Origin: Clostridia bacterium
Lineage (GTDB): Bacteria > Bacillota > Clostridia > Oscillospirales > CAG-272
Assembly: GCA_017443595.1 (NCBI GenBank)
Contig: JAFSYU010000034.1
Location: 1-64,000 of the forward strand
Length of the DNA: 64,000 bases
Direction of reading: 5' to 3'
This document shows, piece after piece, positions 41,090-50,680 of this stretch; position 1 is the stretch's first letter; each line of letters starts with the position of its first letter. The notes beneath the pieces were generated by a model. The model had not been told where the DNA came from and made no database searches. It saw nothing but the letters and a program-made list of their open reading frames with translations. Both the position numbers and the translations under genes were made by a program.

Positions 41090-42235
41090 ATGAAAAAAGT
41101 TGCGGTTCTCGGCTTTGGAGTTATCGGTACCGGAGTATGCAAACTGCTTACGGAAAGCTCAAGTATAGCTGTACTGAAGTATATTTGCGATCTGCGCGAT
41201 ATACCGGGTCTGCCTTACGGGGATAAGCATATAAAGGATTTCAATATAGTATTGAACGATCCGGAAATTGACGCAGTCATAGAAGTGACGGGCGCAAAGC
41301 GCGCGGCGTACGAGCGGTCGCTTGAAGCCATAAAGGCTAAAAAAAGCGTCATAACCTCAAACAAAGAAGTCGTCGCGGAATACGGAGTGGAGCTTTTGCA
41401 GGCGGCGCGCGAAAACGGCGTGTCTTATCTGTTTGAAGCGGCGGTCGGCGGAGCAATACCGCTTATCCGCACTCTGCGCACAAGTCTTGATACGGATGAA
41501 ATAACGCGGATCTGCGGTATTTTGAACGGTACAACGAACTATATTTTAACAAAAATGAAGGAAAACGGCGAAACGTACGACGACGCTCTGCTTGACGCGC
41601 AGAAGCTCGGCTACGCGGAGCCGGATCCGTCCGCGGACGTAAAGGGACTTGACACGTGCAGAAAAACGTCCATCCTCTCCGCGTTCATAGACGGCGGACT
41701 TATCCCGCCCGCAGAAATAGACACGACCGGTATAGACAACACGCCGGACTGCGCTTTAACGCTTGCAGCCGCTCTCGGCGGAAAAATAAAACTGCTCGGC
41801 GTCGCGGAAAAAACGCCGGACGGAAACGGCGTCAGCGCAAAAGTCGCGCCGTGCTTCATACCCGAAAACAACGTGCTTTACGCGGTGGACGACGTTTATA
41901 ACGCCGTGCTTATAAAATGCAAAAATTCCGGCGACGTGCTTCTCTACGGCAGAGGCGCCGGCGCCATTCCGACCGCAGCGGCGATAATGTCCGATATCAA
42001 CGAAGCGCTTTACGGCAAAACAAGCGAACTTGTCTGGCGCCGCGCAGAAAACAAAACCGCAGCGGGCAAAAAAAGAAAAGCGTTTGTAATAACAAAAGGC
42101 GTCCCGGACGGCATAAACGAATTCAGAATAATAAAAGAATGTACAGCTGATAAATCGCACGGATATATCATAGAAGACGCGTCCGGCATAGAAAAGCTCG
42201 GATCGGATATAATAGCCGTATACGACGTTTTATAA
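41090..42235 (+). CDS. hom: Homoserine dehydrogenase
   Basis: A 381-residue NAD(P)-dependent enzyme that reduces aspartate semialdehyde to homoserine on the way to threonine and methionine. The Rossmann loop VAVLGFGVIGTGV is at the N-terminus, with TSNKEVVAEYG near 100, EAAVGGAIPLIRTL near 125, the catalytic region GILNGTTNYILTKM near 147 and GYAEPDPSADVKGLD near 178. The ACT domain common in longer homologues is missing, so threonine feedback may differ. RBS AAGGAAG precedes the ATG. It is a single-gene unit. Confidence 0.94.
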   Translation: MKKVAVLGFGVIGTGVCKLLTESSSIAVLKYICDLRDIPGLPYGDKHIKDFNIVLNDPEIDAVIEVTGAKRAAYERSLEAIKAKKSVITSNKEVVAEYGVELLQAARENGVSYLFEAAVGGAIPLIRTLRTSLDTDEITRICGILNGTTNYILTKMKENGETYDDALLDAQKLGYAEPDPSADVKGLDTCRKTSILSAFIDGGLIPPAEIDTTGIDNTPDCALTLAAALGGKIKLLGVAEKTPDGNGVSAKVAPCFIPENNVLYAVDDVYNAVLIKCKNSGDVLLYGRGAGAIPTAAAIMSDINEALYGKTSELVWRRAENKTAAGKKRKAFVITKGVPDGINEFRIIKECTADKSHGYIIEDASGIEKLGSDIIAVYDVL

Positions 42236-42322
42236 AATTCAGCGCAAAAACAATTTTATATCATACAGTTTTCACATTGGCTGATTATAATACGGACGAA
42301 AGCTCAAGAAAGGAGAAAAACC

Positions 42323-43984
42323 ATGATCGACGAATATAACAATAACATTGATCCTAAACCCGCGGATGACGATATAAACGCGGCAAAGGACGGTATAAAC
42401 AGTGATCAGGATCAGAGCACGGAAGATAACGGCTTTGTGCAGAACGATATAAAAAAAGAAGACGCTCACACAACTATCCCCGGCGCATCGCAGGATCAGA
42501 ATATATACAATAACTATCAGTCAAACGACGGACAGTACAGGATAGTATATAACCGTTATCAAAGCGATCCGAACCATAACCCTAACCAAAACCCGTACGG
42601 AAATCAGAATTACGGACAGGGACAGAACACAAATCCGTACAGTCAGAACCAAAACTACGGCAGCTACTATAATAACGGCAACGGCGGCTATCAGAACGCG
42701 CAGCCGCGGCAGCAGACGTATCAGTATCAGCAGCCTTACCGTCAGCCGCCCGTAAATCAGCCCCCGAAAAAAAGCAGCGGCGGAAAGATAGTTGCCATAA
42801 TCGCAATATGCGCGGCTATAGCGATAATATTCTCCGCGTGCGGTGCGATCGCCGGCTGGATGTTAAGAAAATCAAATACTTCCACAAACGAACCGGCCGT
42901 TACGGACAGATACGACACGGAAACCGAAAAGCAGCACGGCGCAGCGGATGAAACCGAACCCGAGACGACCGAGAAAACGGACACGCAGCCTTTGACCAAT
43001 CCGGACGCGAAGATAAGTACGAGCGTATCCGGCGAACCGCTTTCCATGACGGAAGCGGCGGCAAAAACCGTGGATTCCGTTGTTGAGATCAGCACGGAAC
43101 AGACTGTGCAGGGCTCGTTCATGCAGCAGTACGTCGTACGCGGCGGCGGCTCGGGCATTATAATAACCGAGGACGGCTATATAGCGACGAACAACCACGT
43201 TATAGAAGACGCGACGCAGATAAAAGTAACGCTCCGCAACGGTCAGTCGTATGAAGGTAAACTCGTAGGCACCGACGCAACGGCGGACCTTGCGGTCGTA
43301 AAGATAGACGCCGCCGGACTTACTCCCGCCGTATTCGGAGACTCGGCAAAGCTCGTAGTGGCCGAGACCGTGTTTGCGATAGGTAACCCTCTCGGTGAAC
43401 TCGGCGGCACGGTAACGCAGGGCATAATCTCCGCGCTTGAAAGAACGATCACGATAGAAAATCAGGAAATGACGCTGCTTCAGACGACGGCGGCTATAAA
43501 CCCCGGCAACTCCGGCGGCGGTCTGTTCAACCTCGCGGGCGAATGCGTCGGCATAGTCAACGCAAAATCATCCGGCAGCGGCATCGAAGGTCTGGCGTTC
43601 GCAATACCGTCAAACACCGCGATAAAGGTCATAAACGACATCATGCAGTACGGATACGTACGCGGCAGAGTAATGCTCGGCATCTCGATGCTTGAAGTAA
43701 CGGATCAGTACACCTTATACAGATACAACCTGAAAGAATACGGCGTCTATATAAGCAAGATATACACCGGTACGGACGCGGAAAAATCCGGACTTAAAGC
43801 CGCAGACAGGATAGTAAGCATTGACGATGCAAAAGTAGGATCCGCGGCGGACGTAAGAAAGAAGATACAGAGCCACAGCGTGGGAGACACGATGAGGATA
43901 GTGGTATCAAGAAACGGAGAAGAAATATCCTTTGATATAACGCTTACGGAATACGTTCCCACAACGACAGTTGAAATATCTTAA
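42323..43984 (+). CDS. HtrA/DegP-type membrane serine protease with PDZ domain
   Basis: A 553-residue S1C protease. An unusual cytoplasmic N-terminus of about 150 residues is rich in Asn, Gln, Tyr, Pro and Gly. A membrane helix spans about 155-180 and is followed by a Thr/Glu linker. The trypsin-like domain has H292 in TNNHVIED, D322 in ADLAVVK and S397 in NPGNSGGGLF. One PDZ domain covers about 450-545 (SGLKAADRIVSID). It degrades damaged exported proteins. RBS AAGGAG precedes the ATG, and a strong terminator follows. The low-complexity N-terminus is longer than usual for the family. Confidence 0.93.
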   Translation: MIDEYNNNIDPKPADDDINAAKDGINSDQDQSTEDNGFVQNDIKKEDAHTTIPGASQDQNIYNNYQSNDGQYRIVYNRYQSDPNHNPNQNPYGNQNYGQGQNTNPYSQNQNYGSYYNNGNGGYQNAQPRQQTYQYQQPYRQPPVNQPPKKSSGGKIVAIIAICAAIAIIFSACGAIAGWMLRKSNTSTNEPAVTDRYDTETEKQHGAADETEPETTEKTDTQPLTNPDAKISTSVSGEPLSMTEAAAKTVDSVVEISTEQTVQGSFMQQYVVRGGGSGIIITEDGYIATNNHVIEDATQIKVTLRNGQSYEGKLVGTDATADLAVVKIDAAGLTPAVFGDSAKLVVAETVFAIGNPLGELGGTVTQGIISALERTITIENQEMTLLQTTAAINPGNSGGGLFNLAGECVGIVNAKSSGSGIEGLAFAIPSNTAIKVINDIMQYGYVRGRVMLGISMLEVTDQYTLYRYNLKEYGVYISKIYTGTDAEKSGLKAADRIVSIDDAKVGSAADVRKKIQSHSVGDTMRIVVSRNGEEISFDITLTEYVPTTTVEIS

Positions 43985-44073
43985 ACAAATATAAGATCCG
44001 GACGGTTTAAAGCCCGACCGTCATAAGGAAGATTTTACCGTGCGTTTGTGTGGTGAGTAAGTGCGTACTGAAC

Positions 44074-44108
44074 AAAAGCAGACTGAAAACAAAATCAGTC
44101 TGCTTTTT
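44074..44108 (+). terminator. Terminator downstream of the HtrA gene
   Basis: AAAAGCAGACTG and CAGTCTGCTTTT form a twelve-pair hairpin around a 10-base A-rich loop, ending in a T run. Confidence 0.85.
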
Positions 44109-44130
44109 CATATTCAGCCGGTATAATAAA

Positions 44131-44314
44131 GCTAATGAAGACGTTCACTTCGCTCACTAATGAAGCGAAGACGCCCGCGTTCCTTAATCAGCTCCGAAGG
44201 AGCGTCTTCATTAGCGAAGCGTCTTCATTTCTTCATTAGCCTTCGCAGAGGGCGACTTCATTTTCGGCGCGGCAAAGATTATGCAAAATACTTCCTTATC
44301 ACGCCGCGCCGAAA
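44131..44314. repeat. Inverted-repeat block between the HtrA and YfhO genes
   Basis: This part of the spacer 43985-44333 holds no gene. GCTAATGAAGACG (44131-44143) is repeated inverted as CGTCTTCATTAGC (44203-44215), and CTTCATT recurs several times between short GCGAAGC-like stems. A second perfect 12-bp inverted repeat, TTTCGGCGCGGC (44262-44273) and GCCGCGCCGAAA (44303-44314), lies next to the YfhO gene end and may terminate its transcript. Confidence 0.7.
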
Positions 44315-44333
44315 GCCGTCCGGACTTTTTTAT

Positions 44334-47219
44334 TTATCTACTTTGACCGCGCGGTGTTTTGCCGGCGGTTTTAAGTGCAAGGAGTTTGTTTTTGCGGCGT
44401 TTTCTGTCGCTTGAAATATCCTTGTAGATACCGAATCCCACAGTTCCGAGACCGAGCAAAGCAAGTACGCCGCCTATTGTGAATCCGCGCGGTACGAACG
44501 AAAGCTCTATCGTATGCTCGCCCTCCGGCACTTCAAACGCGAGAAGCGCGCCGAACACCTTGTTGTTGGCCTTGTACTTTGTTTCAGTTCCCGTATCTTC
44601 GTTAAGCGTTATCTTTTTGCCGTCTACCTTTACGGTCCAGCCTTTGTCAAACGGGATGGACGTATACATCATTGTATCGCCCTTTGCCATATTGACCGTA
44701 GCCTTGATCTTAGTATCGGAGAAATACGTTATTTCCGGCAGGCTCGCGGTAAGCTCTTTATACGCTTCCTCAAACGTTTCCTTGTTGAAATAGTAAACGT
44801 AACCGCAGTTCTTACGGATATAAAGATTTCCCTTGGAATCCTTCATCACCAGCTCGATCGTTATATCGTCGCCGGCTTTGAAATTTCCGAGATAGCACAT
44901 TGAATGAGTGTACGTTGTAAAATAGCTGAATGATTTTACGGTCGTGGTAGATCCGTCGTCTTTGTGTTTTTTGACTCTGACGGTTATCTCACGCTGATAA
45001 TCGGAAGGCAGATAGAAGTACGCTTCTCCGCTCTTTTTCATTGTGAAATCTATCGTTAAGGTCGCGTCCTTTACGTCTCCCTGCGTCCACTTTCTGTGTC
45101 CGCTCGCCGAGGCGATAGCCACGCCGTCCGGAGACTTGATGCTGCTTTCACCGGATACGAGAGGCTCGTAGACCTGCACCGTATGTCCTACCATTGCTGA
45201 GATCATTGAATTGAGCACGTCCGGGCTGGAATATTCGCTTTCTATATCGTAATTTTTTATATCGGACGAAACGCCGAACATCACGGGCAGCGCGTATTCG
45301 TTTTTATACGCGTATAGCGAATTTTTGCTCTCGTCGTAGTCGCTTGCGTTTATATCTTTATTGAGAGTCGTGGGATCTATCTCGGACAGATACTCTGTAT
45401 ATCCGCCGGGCAGTCCTCCCGACTTGTTGTTCAGCACGTATTTAATACCGACAAGCGAGTCGTTTACTATATTGCCGCCCACGTATCTTGACCAGTGCGA
45501 TTTTGAAGCGTAGCCCATTTTGTTGAGCAGTTTAATTACGGAGGCGTTAAGCGTTGAGGTTGAGTTCGTAACGCCTTTTATGCGCAGCGTCATATTGTCG
45601 TTTACTTTTCTGTGCACCAGCTTTTCCATACGGTACAGCGAATCGTCGCTCTCCTGCACGGACCGCGTTATGCCCGACCACCGCGTTATGAAGCTCACGT
45701 AGCTTTCTCTTGTTGAATACGATACGTCCTCATGCAGTCTGAAAACGTCGTATATACCGTTTATCATAAGCTCAAAGCAAACGACGCCTAAAACTATGGC
45801 CGCGCCCGCTTTCTTTTTGTGCGCCACAAGCCACAGGACCGCAACGACTATGCCTATCATCGCCATGGAGAACCATACGGTATACAGATCCTGTATAAAG
45901 GTGAATTCCTTGTCGTTTGCGCGCTTTATGGTAAAGTAAGAATCAGGCAGCGCCTGTATCACCACCAAAAGCAGTCCGAAAACGCCGCCGACGCCGAGTA
46001 CGGCGCGGTACGCCTTTGGATCGAGTCTCCTGAACGCCTCATAAGCAAAGACTATAACGAGGAAACAGAACATATAACTGTAACGGTAATTGAGCCACTG
46101 CGGCTTCTGGAGCCCGTGCCAGAATATGTCGACCGTGGACGCGGTGAACGAGAATATCATCAAGCCCAGTATTATACCGCTCATTATCTTCGCTCTCGGG
46201 CGGATCTTTTTGGATATGAAATATACGGGAAGAAGGATAAGAGATATGATGCCGCAGTAAACGAACGGAAGTCCTACGGGACGCACCGTGTCGTAAGAGT
46301 TGGGCAGCATCTGCGTGAACAGTTTTATATAATCGAATTTGGCTTCAAACGCGTAAGACGGGTTTGTAAACGTGCTTTTGCCCATCTGCAGCGAGAAGTA
46401 AGCCGGTATGATTATGACGGACGCTATCATCGCGGCTATCAGAGAATAGATGAGCCACTTGTAAAACGCCTGGAAGAATCTTTCAAAGTTCTTGAAGGAA
46501 TATCTGCTTAAATAGCTGTATAAGAAATACAGAACGCTGAATATAGCGGTCATCCAGCCTATATAGAAGTTTGATATGACGCACAGCGCAAGCGTTATGC
46601 AGTAAAGGTGAGGTCTGCCCCGCTTTACTATACGTTCTATTCCGAGACATATCAGCGGCAGATATATAAGCGAGTCTATCCACATCGTGTTGCTCGCCAT
46701 TACGACGGCGTAGCTCGTCAGCGCGTAACACGTTGAGAATATGACGACGTTCAGCGGTTTTGACGGACGGCTGTTATGCAGATATACAGCAAAGGTAAGT
46801 CCGCTTGAGCCGACTTTCAGCAGCGTCATCCAGAGCAAAAATTCAGTTATGCCGTTTTCCGGGAAGAAAACGGACAGAAGCGCGAACGGCGACGCTACGT
46901 AGTAAGCGTAAATGCCGGAAAATTCTCCGCCAAGCTGTCTGAACCATGTGTAGAACGGAGAGCCGTGTCCCTGGAAAATATCGCGCATAGCCTCAAAGAA
47001 GTAGACGTACTGACCGTTAAGGTCAAGCACGAGCACGGACTTCTGAGTTACGGGATACGCTCCTTTTATCAGGAATATAGCCCACATGATAACGAGCGGC
47101 AGGAAAAACGCTCCCAAAAGATAGAAGTTTTTGCCGTTAACGTATTTGCATATGGCGCTGTATACCGTCTGCGTTATTTTTTTGATCCCTTTTTCGGGTT
47201 TTAATTGTGGTGCCGTCAT
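44334..47219 (-). CDS. YfhO-family membrane glycosyltransferase-like protein
   Basis: A 961-residue polytopic membrane protein. About a dozen hydrophobic helices occupy the first half, one is near the C-terminus, and a large external beta-rich domain lies between (about 490-920). Family hallmarks are LDLNGQYVYFFEAMRD near 66 and the run YTWFRQLGGEFSGIYAYY near 91. YfhO proteins resemble GT-C enzymes and in Bacillota are linked to decoration of wall polymers such as lipoteichoic acid. The ATG overlaps the dus stop by 4 bp. The tail is Lys/Arg-rich and cytoplasmic. Confidence 0.9.
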   Translation of the reverse strand: MTAPQLKPEKGIKKITQTVYSAICKYVNGKNFYLLGAFFLPLVIMWAIFLIKGAYPVTQKSVLVLDLNGQYVYFFEAMRDIFQGHGSPFYTWFRQLGGEFSGIYAYYVASPFALLSVFFPENGITEFLLWMTLLKVGSSGLTFAVYLHNSRPSKPLNVVIFSTCYALTSYAVVMASNTMWIDSLIYLPLICLGIERIVKRGRPHLYCITLALCVISNFYIGWMTAIFSVLYFLYSYLSRYSFKNFERFFQAFYKWLIYSLIAAMIASVIIIPAYFSLQMGKSTFTNPSYAFEAKFDYIKLFTQMLPNSYDTVRPVGLPFVYCGIISLILLPVYFISKKIRPRAKIMSGIILGLMIFSFTASTVDIFWHGLQKPQWLNYRYSYMFCFLVIVFAYEAFRRLDPKAYRAVLGVGGVFGLLLVVIQALPDSYFTIKRANDKEFTFIQDLYTVWFSMAMIGIVVAVLWLVAHKKKAGAAIVLGVVCFELMINGIYDVFRLHEDVSYSTRESYVSFITRWSGITRSVQESDDSLYRMEKLVHRKVNDNMTLRIKGVTNSTSTLNASVIKLLNKMGYASKSHWSRYVGGNIVNDSLVGIKYVLNNKSGGLPGGYTEYLSEIDPTTLNKDINASDYDESKNSLYAYKNEYALPVMFGVSSDIKNYDIESEYSSPDVLNSMISAMVGHTVQVYEPLVSGESSIKSPDGVAIASASGHRKWTQGDVKDATLTIDFTMKKSGEAYFYLPSDYQREITVRVKKHKDDGSTTTVKSFSYFTTYTHSMCYLGNFKAGDDITIELVMKDSKGNLYIRKNCGYVYYFNKETFEEAYKELTASLPEITYFSDTKIKATVNMAKGDTMMYTSIPFDKGWTVKVDGKKITLNEDTGTETKYKANNKVFGALLAFEVPEGEHTIELSFVPRGFTIGGVLALLGLGTVGFGIYKDISSDRKRRKNKLLALKTAGKTPRGQSR

Positions 47220-48193
47220 ATTTGGGTATCCTTTTCAATTTCATCAAGAATATTTATCATCTCCGCCGCGGATACGGCGGAATTCAGCTTTTTTCGCAGG
47301 GATGCCGAGCCCGCCATCCCTTTTGTATACCACGCCATATGCTTTCTTCCCTCGCATACGCCGGTACGCTCTCCTTTAAGCTGTATGAGGAGCAGCAGAT
47401 GTTCCCTTGCCGCGTCAAGTCTTTCCTTTACCGTCGGCTCTTTGTAAGGCAGACCTTCAAGCTCAGCCCTGATCTTTTCAAAAACAAACGGGTCTCCGAG
47501 CGCCGCCCTGCCTATCATCAAAGCGTCCGCGCCGGTCATTTCAAGCATTCGCAAAGCCGTTTTGCCGTCGGTTATATCTCCGTTTGCGATAACGGGTATG
47601 CCGACCGCCGCCTTTGCTTTTGCTATGCTTTCAATATCAACCGTGCCCGGCAGATACATATCTTCCCTCGTCCTGCCGTGGACGCAGACCGCGGAAGCGC
47701 CGCATTCCTGCACCGTCCTGCACAGTTCAGCGCAGTTTTTATGGTCTTTGTCCCAGCCTGTCCGCATCTTTACCGTAACCGGTACGGGCGATACCTTTAC
47801 CGCCGCTTCAACTATCGCGCCGGCAAGCGCCGGATCGCGCATGAGCGCCGAACCGTCACCGTTTGAGACGACTTTTTTTACCGGACAGCCCATATTTATA
47901 TCAAATGCCCGCGGCTTTACGGAAGCTTTTTCATATAAGACCTTTACGGCGTTAGCTATCATATGCGGCTCGTGGCCGAATATCTGCACCGCGCAGTCCT
48001 CTTCTCCGGCTCCGAGTCCGGCAAGAGCAAAAGTCTTTTTGTCTTTATACCAGACCGCGGCGGCGGACACCATTTCCGTAACGCAGCCGTCAGCGCCGTG
48101 CTCGCGGCACATCTGCCGCATGGCGCCGTCCGCTGCGCCCGCCATGGGTGCGAGAAACAATTTTTTACCGTTCATTTTCATATACCTATACAT
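47216..48193 (-). CDS. dus: tRNA-dihydrouridine synthase (Dus family)
   Basis: A 325-residue FMN enzyme that reduces uridines in the tRNA D-loop. The TIM-barrel motifs are present: LFLAPMAGAADGAMR at the start, VQIFGHEP near 69, FDINMGCPVKKVV near 97 with the catalytic cysteine, VKMRTGWD near 140, VCVHGRTRE near 170, VIANGDITDG near 200 and DALMIGRAALGDP near 221. The start could be 48193 or the fourth codon further on (48181); no strong RBS is seen for either. It is translationally coupled to the YfhO gene. Confidence 0.92.
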   Translation of the reverse strand: MYRYMKMNGKKLFLAPMAGAADGAMRQMCREHGADGCVTEMVSAAAVWYKDKKTFALAGLGAGEEDCAVQIFGHEPHMIANAVKVLYEKASVKPRAFDINMGCPVKKVVSNGDGSALMRDPALAGAIVEAAVKVSPVPVTVKMRTGWDKDHKNCAELCRTVQECGASAVCVHGRTREDMYLPGTVDIESIAKAKAAVGIPVIANGDITDGKTALRMLEMTGADALMIGRAALGDPFVFEKIRAELEGLPYKEPTVKERLDAAREHLLLLIQLKGERTGVCEGRKHMAWYTKGMAGSASLRKKLNSAVSAAEMINILDEIEKDTQI

Positions 48194-48329
48194 TTTGTAT
48201 TTTACATTGCATTTATTAAATAAAAATTACCATATTATTTAATAAAGTTAAATTTCGTTTTCCCGCGCGGGCTGTTTTTTTCGGTCCGTGCCCCGCGCAT
48301 AAAAATATCGGAAAATTATATAAATAAGA

Positions 48330-48358
48330 TTGACATATAAAAAATTGTATGATAAAAT
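48330..48358 (+). promoter_or_regulatory. Promoter of the zinc-ribbon/TPM pair
   Basis: TTGACA (48330-48335), 17 bp spacer, TAAAAT (48353-48358). The spacer 48194-48404 otherwise holds only a CCCGCGCGGG palindrome followed by T-rich sequence (about 48260-48281). Confidence 0.78.
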
Positions 48359-48404
48359 GATATACGGTTAACTGGAAAATCTACTAAGGAAAGGAAATAT
48401 CAAT

Positions 48405-49589
48405 ATGGCTGATACCGTAAAATGCCCGGTTTGCGGCGCGGATATTGAACAGGGATCAAAATTCTGTGAATTCTGCGGCTCAAATCTTCAGCAGCAACAG
48501 CAGCCCAAAAAGCCTGAGAGCGAAAGGACGGAGGAATACAAATGTCCCGCGTGCGGCTCCGCCCTTGTTTTCAATACTGAAAGCGGAAAGCTGAAGTGCA
48601 GCAGCTGCGACAACGAATACGAAATAGGTACTATCAAGCAGTACCAGAACAACAGAACGGAAGCTGAATTCCAGTGGGACAGAAAATATACCAACGCTTT
48701 GAACGAAACTCTGCCGGAAATGACGTCTTACATTTGCCAGTCCTGCGGCGCGGAGATAATAACGGACGGCACCACGGCGGCGACCCACTGCCCGTACTGC
48801 GACAACGAAGTTATAATAACAGAAAAGCTGACGGGGGCGCTCAAGCCCAACGGAGTCATACCGTTCAAGATCGACAAAAAAGGCATAAAAGAAAAGATCA
48901 AGGAATTCTGCAAAGGAAAAAAACTTTTGCCTGACAACTTCTTCACAGATCAGAAAATTGACGCTATACAGGGCGTGTACGTCCCGGTATGGCTCTTTGA
49001 CGGAAAACTTGACGGCAGCGTTTCGCTTGACGGCACAACGACGTCAAGCTATACGACGGGAAACTACAGGTACACGGAAACAAGCCATTATCTGATCAAC
49101 TGCGACGGCTCGATGGAGTTCACGCGCGTTCCCGTTGACGGCTCCGAAAAAATGCCTGACGACCTTATGAACAGCATAGAGCCGTTCGATTATTCGCAGA
49201 TAGTCCCGTTTGACGGTCAGTATCTTTCCGGCTTTCTTGCCGACAGATACGACAAAGACCCGGAAGCGAGCATACCGACGGCTTCACAGCGTATGATGAA
49301 CAGCGCGGTATCAGCTTTCAGATCCGCCGTCTCCCAGTATTCTTCCGTTTCGCTTCGCAACAACGGACTGAATCTTTACGATCCGTCCGTAAAATACGTG
49401 CTTTTGCCGGTATACGTTTTCAACTGTGATTACAAAGGTCAAAAATACCGCTTTGCAATGAACGGACAGACCGGAAAGCTTGTGGGCGAGCTGCCGATAG
49501 ATAAGGGAAAGAAAGCGCGCGCGTTCTGGATACCGTTCCTAATAGCCGCCGCGATAGTTTTCCTTATCCTCTGGCTTCTGACGATGTGA
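48405..49589 (+). CDS. Multi-zinc-ribbon protein with C-terminal membrane helix
   Basis: A 394-residue protein of unknown role. Three zinc ribbons are seen: CPVCGAD...CEFCG (about 7-26), CPACGSA...CSSCD (about 46-68) and CQSCGAE...CPYCD (about 111-132). A beta-rich domain follows (about 150-360; VYVPVWLFDGKLDGS, YVLLPVYVFNCDYKGQKY). One C-terminal membrane helix (about 372-392) leaves nearly all of the protein in the cytoplasm. RBS AAGGAAAGG precedes the ATG. The next gene encodes a TPM-domain membrane protein 10 bp downstream. Such pairs recur in Clostridia, which suggests a shared membrane task. Confidence 0.8.
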   Translation: MADTVKCPVCGADIEQGSKFCEFCGSNLQQQQQPKKPESERTEEYKCPACGSALVFNTESGKLKCSSCDNEYEIGTIKQYQNNRTEAEFQWDRKYTNALNETLPEMTSYICQSCGAEIITDGTTAATHCPYCDNEVIITEKLTGALKPNGVIPFKIDKKGIKEKIKEFCKGKKLLPDNFFTDQKIDAIQGVYVPVWLFDGKLDGSVSLDGTTTSSYTTGNYRYTETSHYLINCDGSMEFTRVPVDGSEKMPDDLMNSIEPFDYSQIVPFDGQYLSGFLADRYDKDPEASIPTASQRMMNSAVSAFRSAVSQYSSVSLRNNGLNLYDPSVKYVLLPVYVFNCDYKGQKYRFAMNGQTGKLVGELPIDKGKKARAFWIPFLIAAAIVFLILWLLTM

Positions 49590-49599
49590 GGTGGCGAAT

Positions 49600-50478
49600 A
49601 TGAAAAAGATATTATCTATAATATTCATCTCGCTGCTTTTGGCGGCGCTCGCCGTTCCCGCGGTATTTGCCTCCGATCTTCCCGCGTGGTATCCGGAAGA
49701 CTGGAGCTCGTTTTCCGATTTTCACGGTACAGATCTGCCGCGCGTCGTTGACGACGCGGATATATTCACCGACGCCGAGGAAGCAAAGCTTACAAAGCTG
49801 GCAAACGATCTTATAGCAAAATTTGATGACAAATACGACTTTGTTATTTTCACCGACGTAAGCAATTACGGCATAGGCAAAGGCATGGAAGCAAGTGACG
49901 GCGTGTATCCCGCGGACTTCTATCAGGTGCACGGCTACGGCAAGGGCGAAAACTATTCCGGCTCCGTAATATTCATCTGCATGGAGCCCGGCAACCGCTA
50001 CTGGTGGAGCGCGGCGAGAGGCGACAGCAGAAATTACTATACGGAAGCAAACGTAAACGCTATCGACGACGGTATAGAGCCGTATATGGTGGACGGCGAT
50101 TACGCCGGAGCCATGTATAAATACATAGAGCTTCTTGACGAGCTGTATTCAACGGGAAAGATCGCGCATAAACGCACTTTCAGCGATTATTTGTTCTGCG
50201 GCATTGCCGCGGCGATCGTCGGTCTTATAGCCGGCGCGATAAATATGTCCTCTAAGACCAAAAACATGAAGAAAGTCAATTACGCAACGTACGCAAACGA
50301 CTACATAGTACAGGACAGCTTCAAGGTAAGAGGCATAAAGGAAATGTTCTTATACAAAAACGTCACGAGAACGGTGATAGAATCGTCAAGCAGGAGCAGC
50401 GGCGGCGGAAGCTCATACAGCGGAAGCTACCATTCATCCGGCGGCGGTTCCTTCTCCGGCGGTGGAAGACACTTTTAA
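49600..50478 (+). CDS. TPM-domain membrane protein (YgcG-like)
   Basis: A 292-residue protein. A signal peptide (about 1-23) is followed by an external TPM domain (about 47-185; VVDDADIFTDAEEAKLTKL, NYSGSVIFICMEPGNRYWW). A membrane helix lies near 200-220, and a cytoplasmic Ser/Gly-rich tail ends in GGGSFSGGGRHF, the usual end of this family. The ATG at 49600 has GAGGTGG upstream; an in-frame GTG at 49591 lies within that RBS and is rejected. TPM proteins have been linked to phosphatase activity and membrane-protein repair; the role here is not known. Confidence 0.87.
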   Translation: MKKILSIIFISLLLAALAVPAVFASDLPAWYPEDWSSFSDFHGTDLPRVVDDADIFTDAEEAKLTKLANDLIAKFDDKYDFVIFTDVSNYGIGKGMEASDGVYPADFYQVHGYGKGENYSGSVIFICMEPGNRYWWSAARGDSRNYYTEANVNAIDDGIEPYMVDGDYAGAMYKYIELLDELYSTGKIAHKRTFSDYLFCGIAAAIVGLIAGAINMSSKTKNMKKVNYATYANDYIVQDSFKVRGIKEMFLYKNVTRTVIESSSRSSGGGSSYSGSYHSSGGGSFSGGGRHF

Positions 50479-50483
50479 AATAT

Positions 50484-50512
50484 CAAAACCCCGGCAAAAC
50501 CGGGGTTTTGTT
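50484..50512 (+). terminator. Terminator after the TPM gene
   Basis: AAAACCCCGG and CCGGGGTTTT, ten perfect pairs around a 5-base loop. Confidence 0.85.
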
Positions 50513-50613
50513 ATGCCTTCGGCAAATGAAATCCGCTCCGTTTCGGAATGATCGCAATCAACTTCGCCGATGAGATCACTGCATGATGAGATCCGCATTA
50601 CGGCGGGTTGGAT

Positions 50614-50636
50614 GTAGGGGCGACCATCGGTCGTCC
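50614..50636 (+). repeat. REP palindrome with GTAG head
   Basis: GTAGGGG head with arms GCGACC and GGTCGT. It matches the REPs inside the RAYT gene except at the centre and one arm base that keeps a G-U pair. It lies between convergent genes, near the end of trmL. Confidence 0.8.
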
Positions 50637-50680
50637 GCTGATATTTGTGCTGAACAAAACTAAAATAAATCTGAATGTCC

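Noticed and set aside
46000-46511. Plus-strand frames opposite the YfhO gene
   Set aside because: Antisense of a membrane protein gene gives charged Tyr/Arg-rich frames; no starts or similarity.
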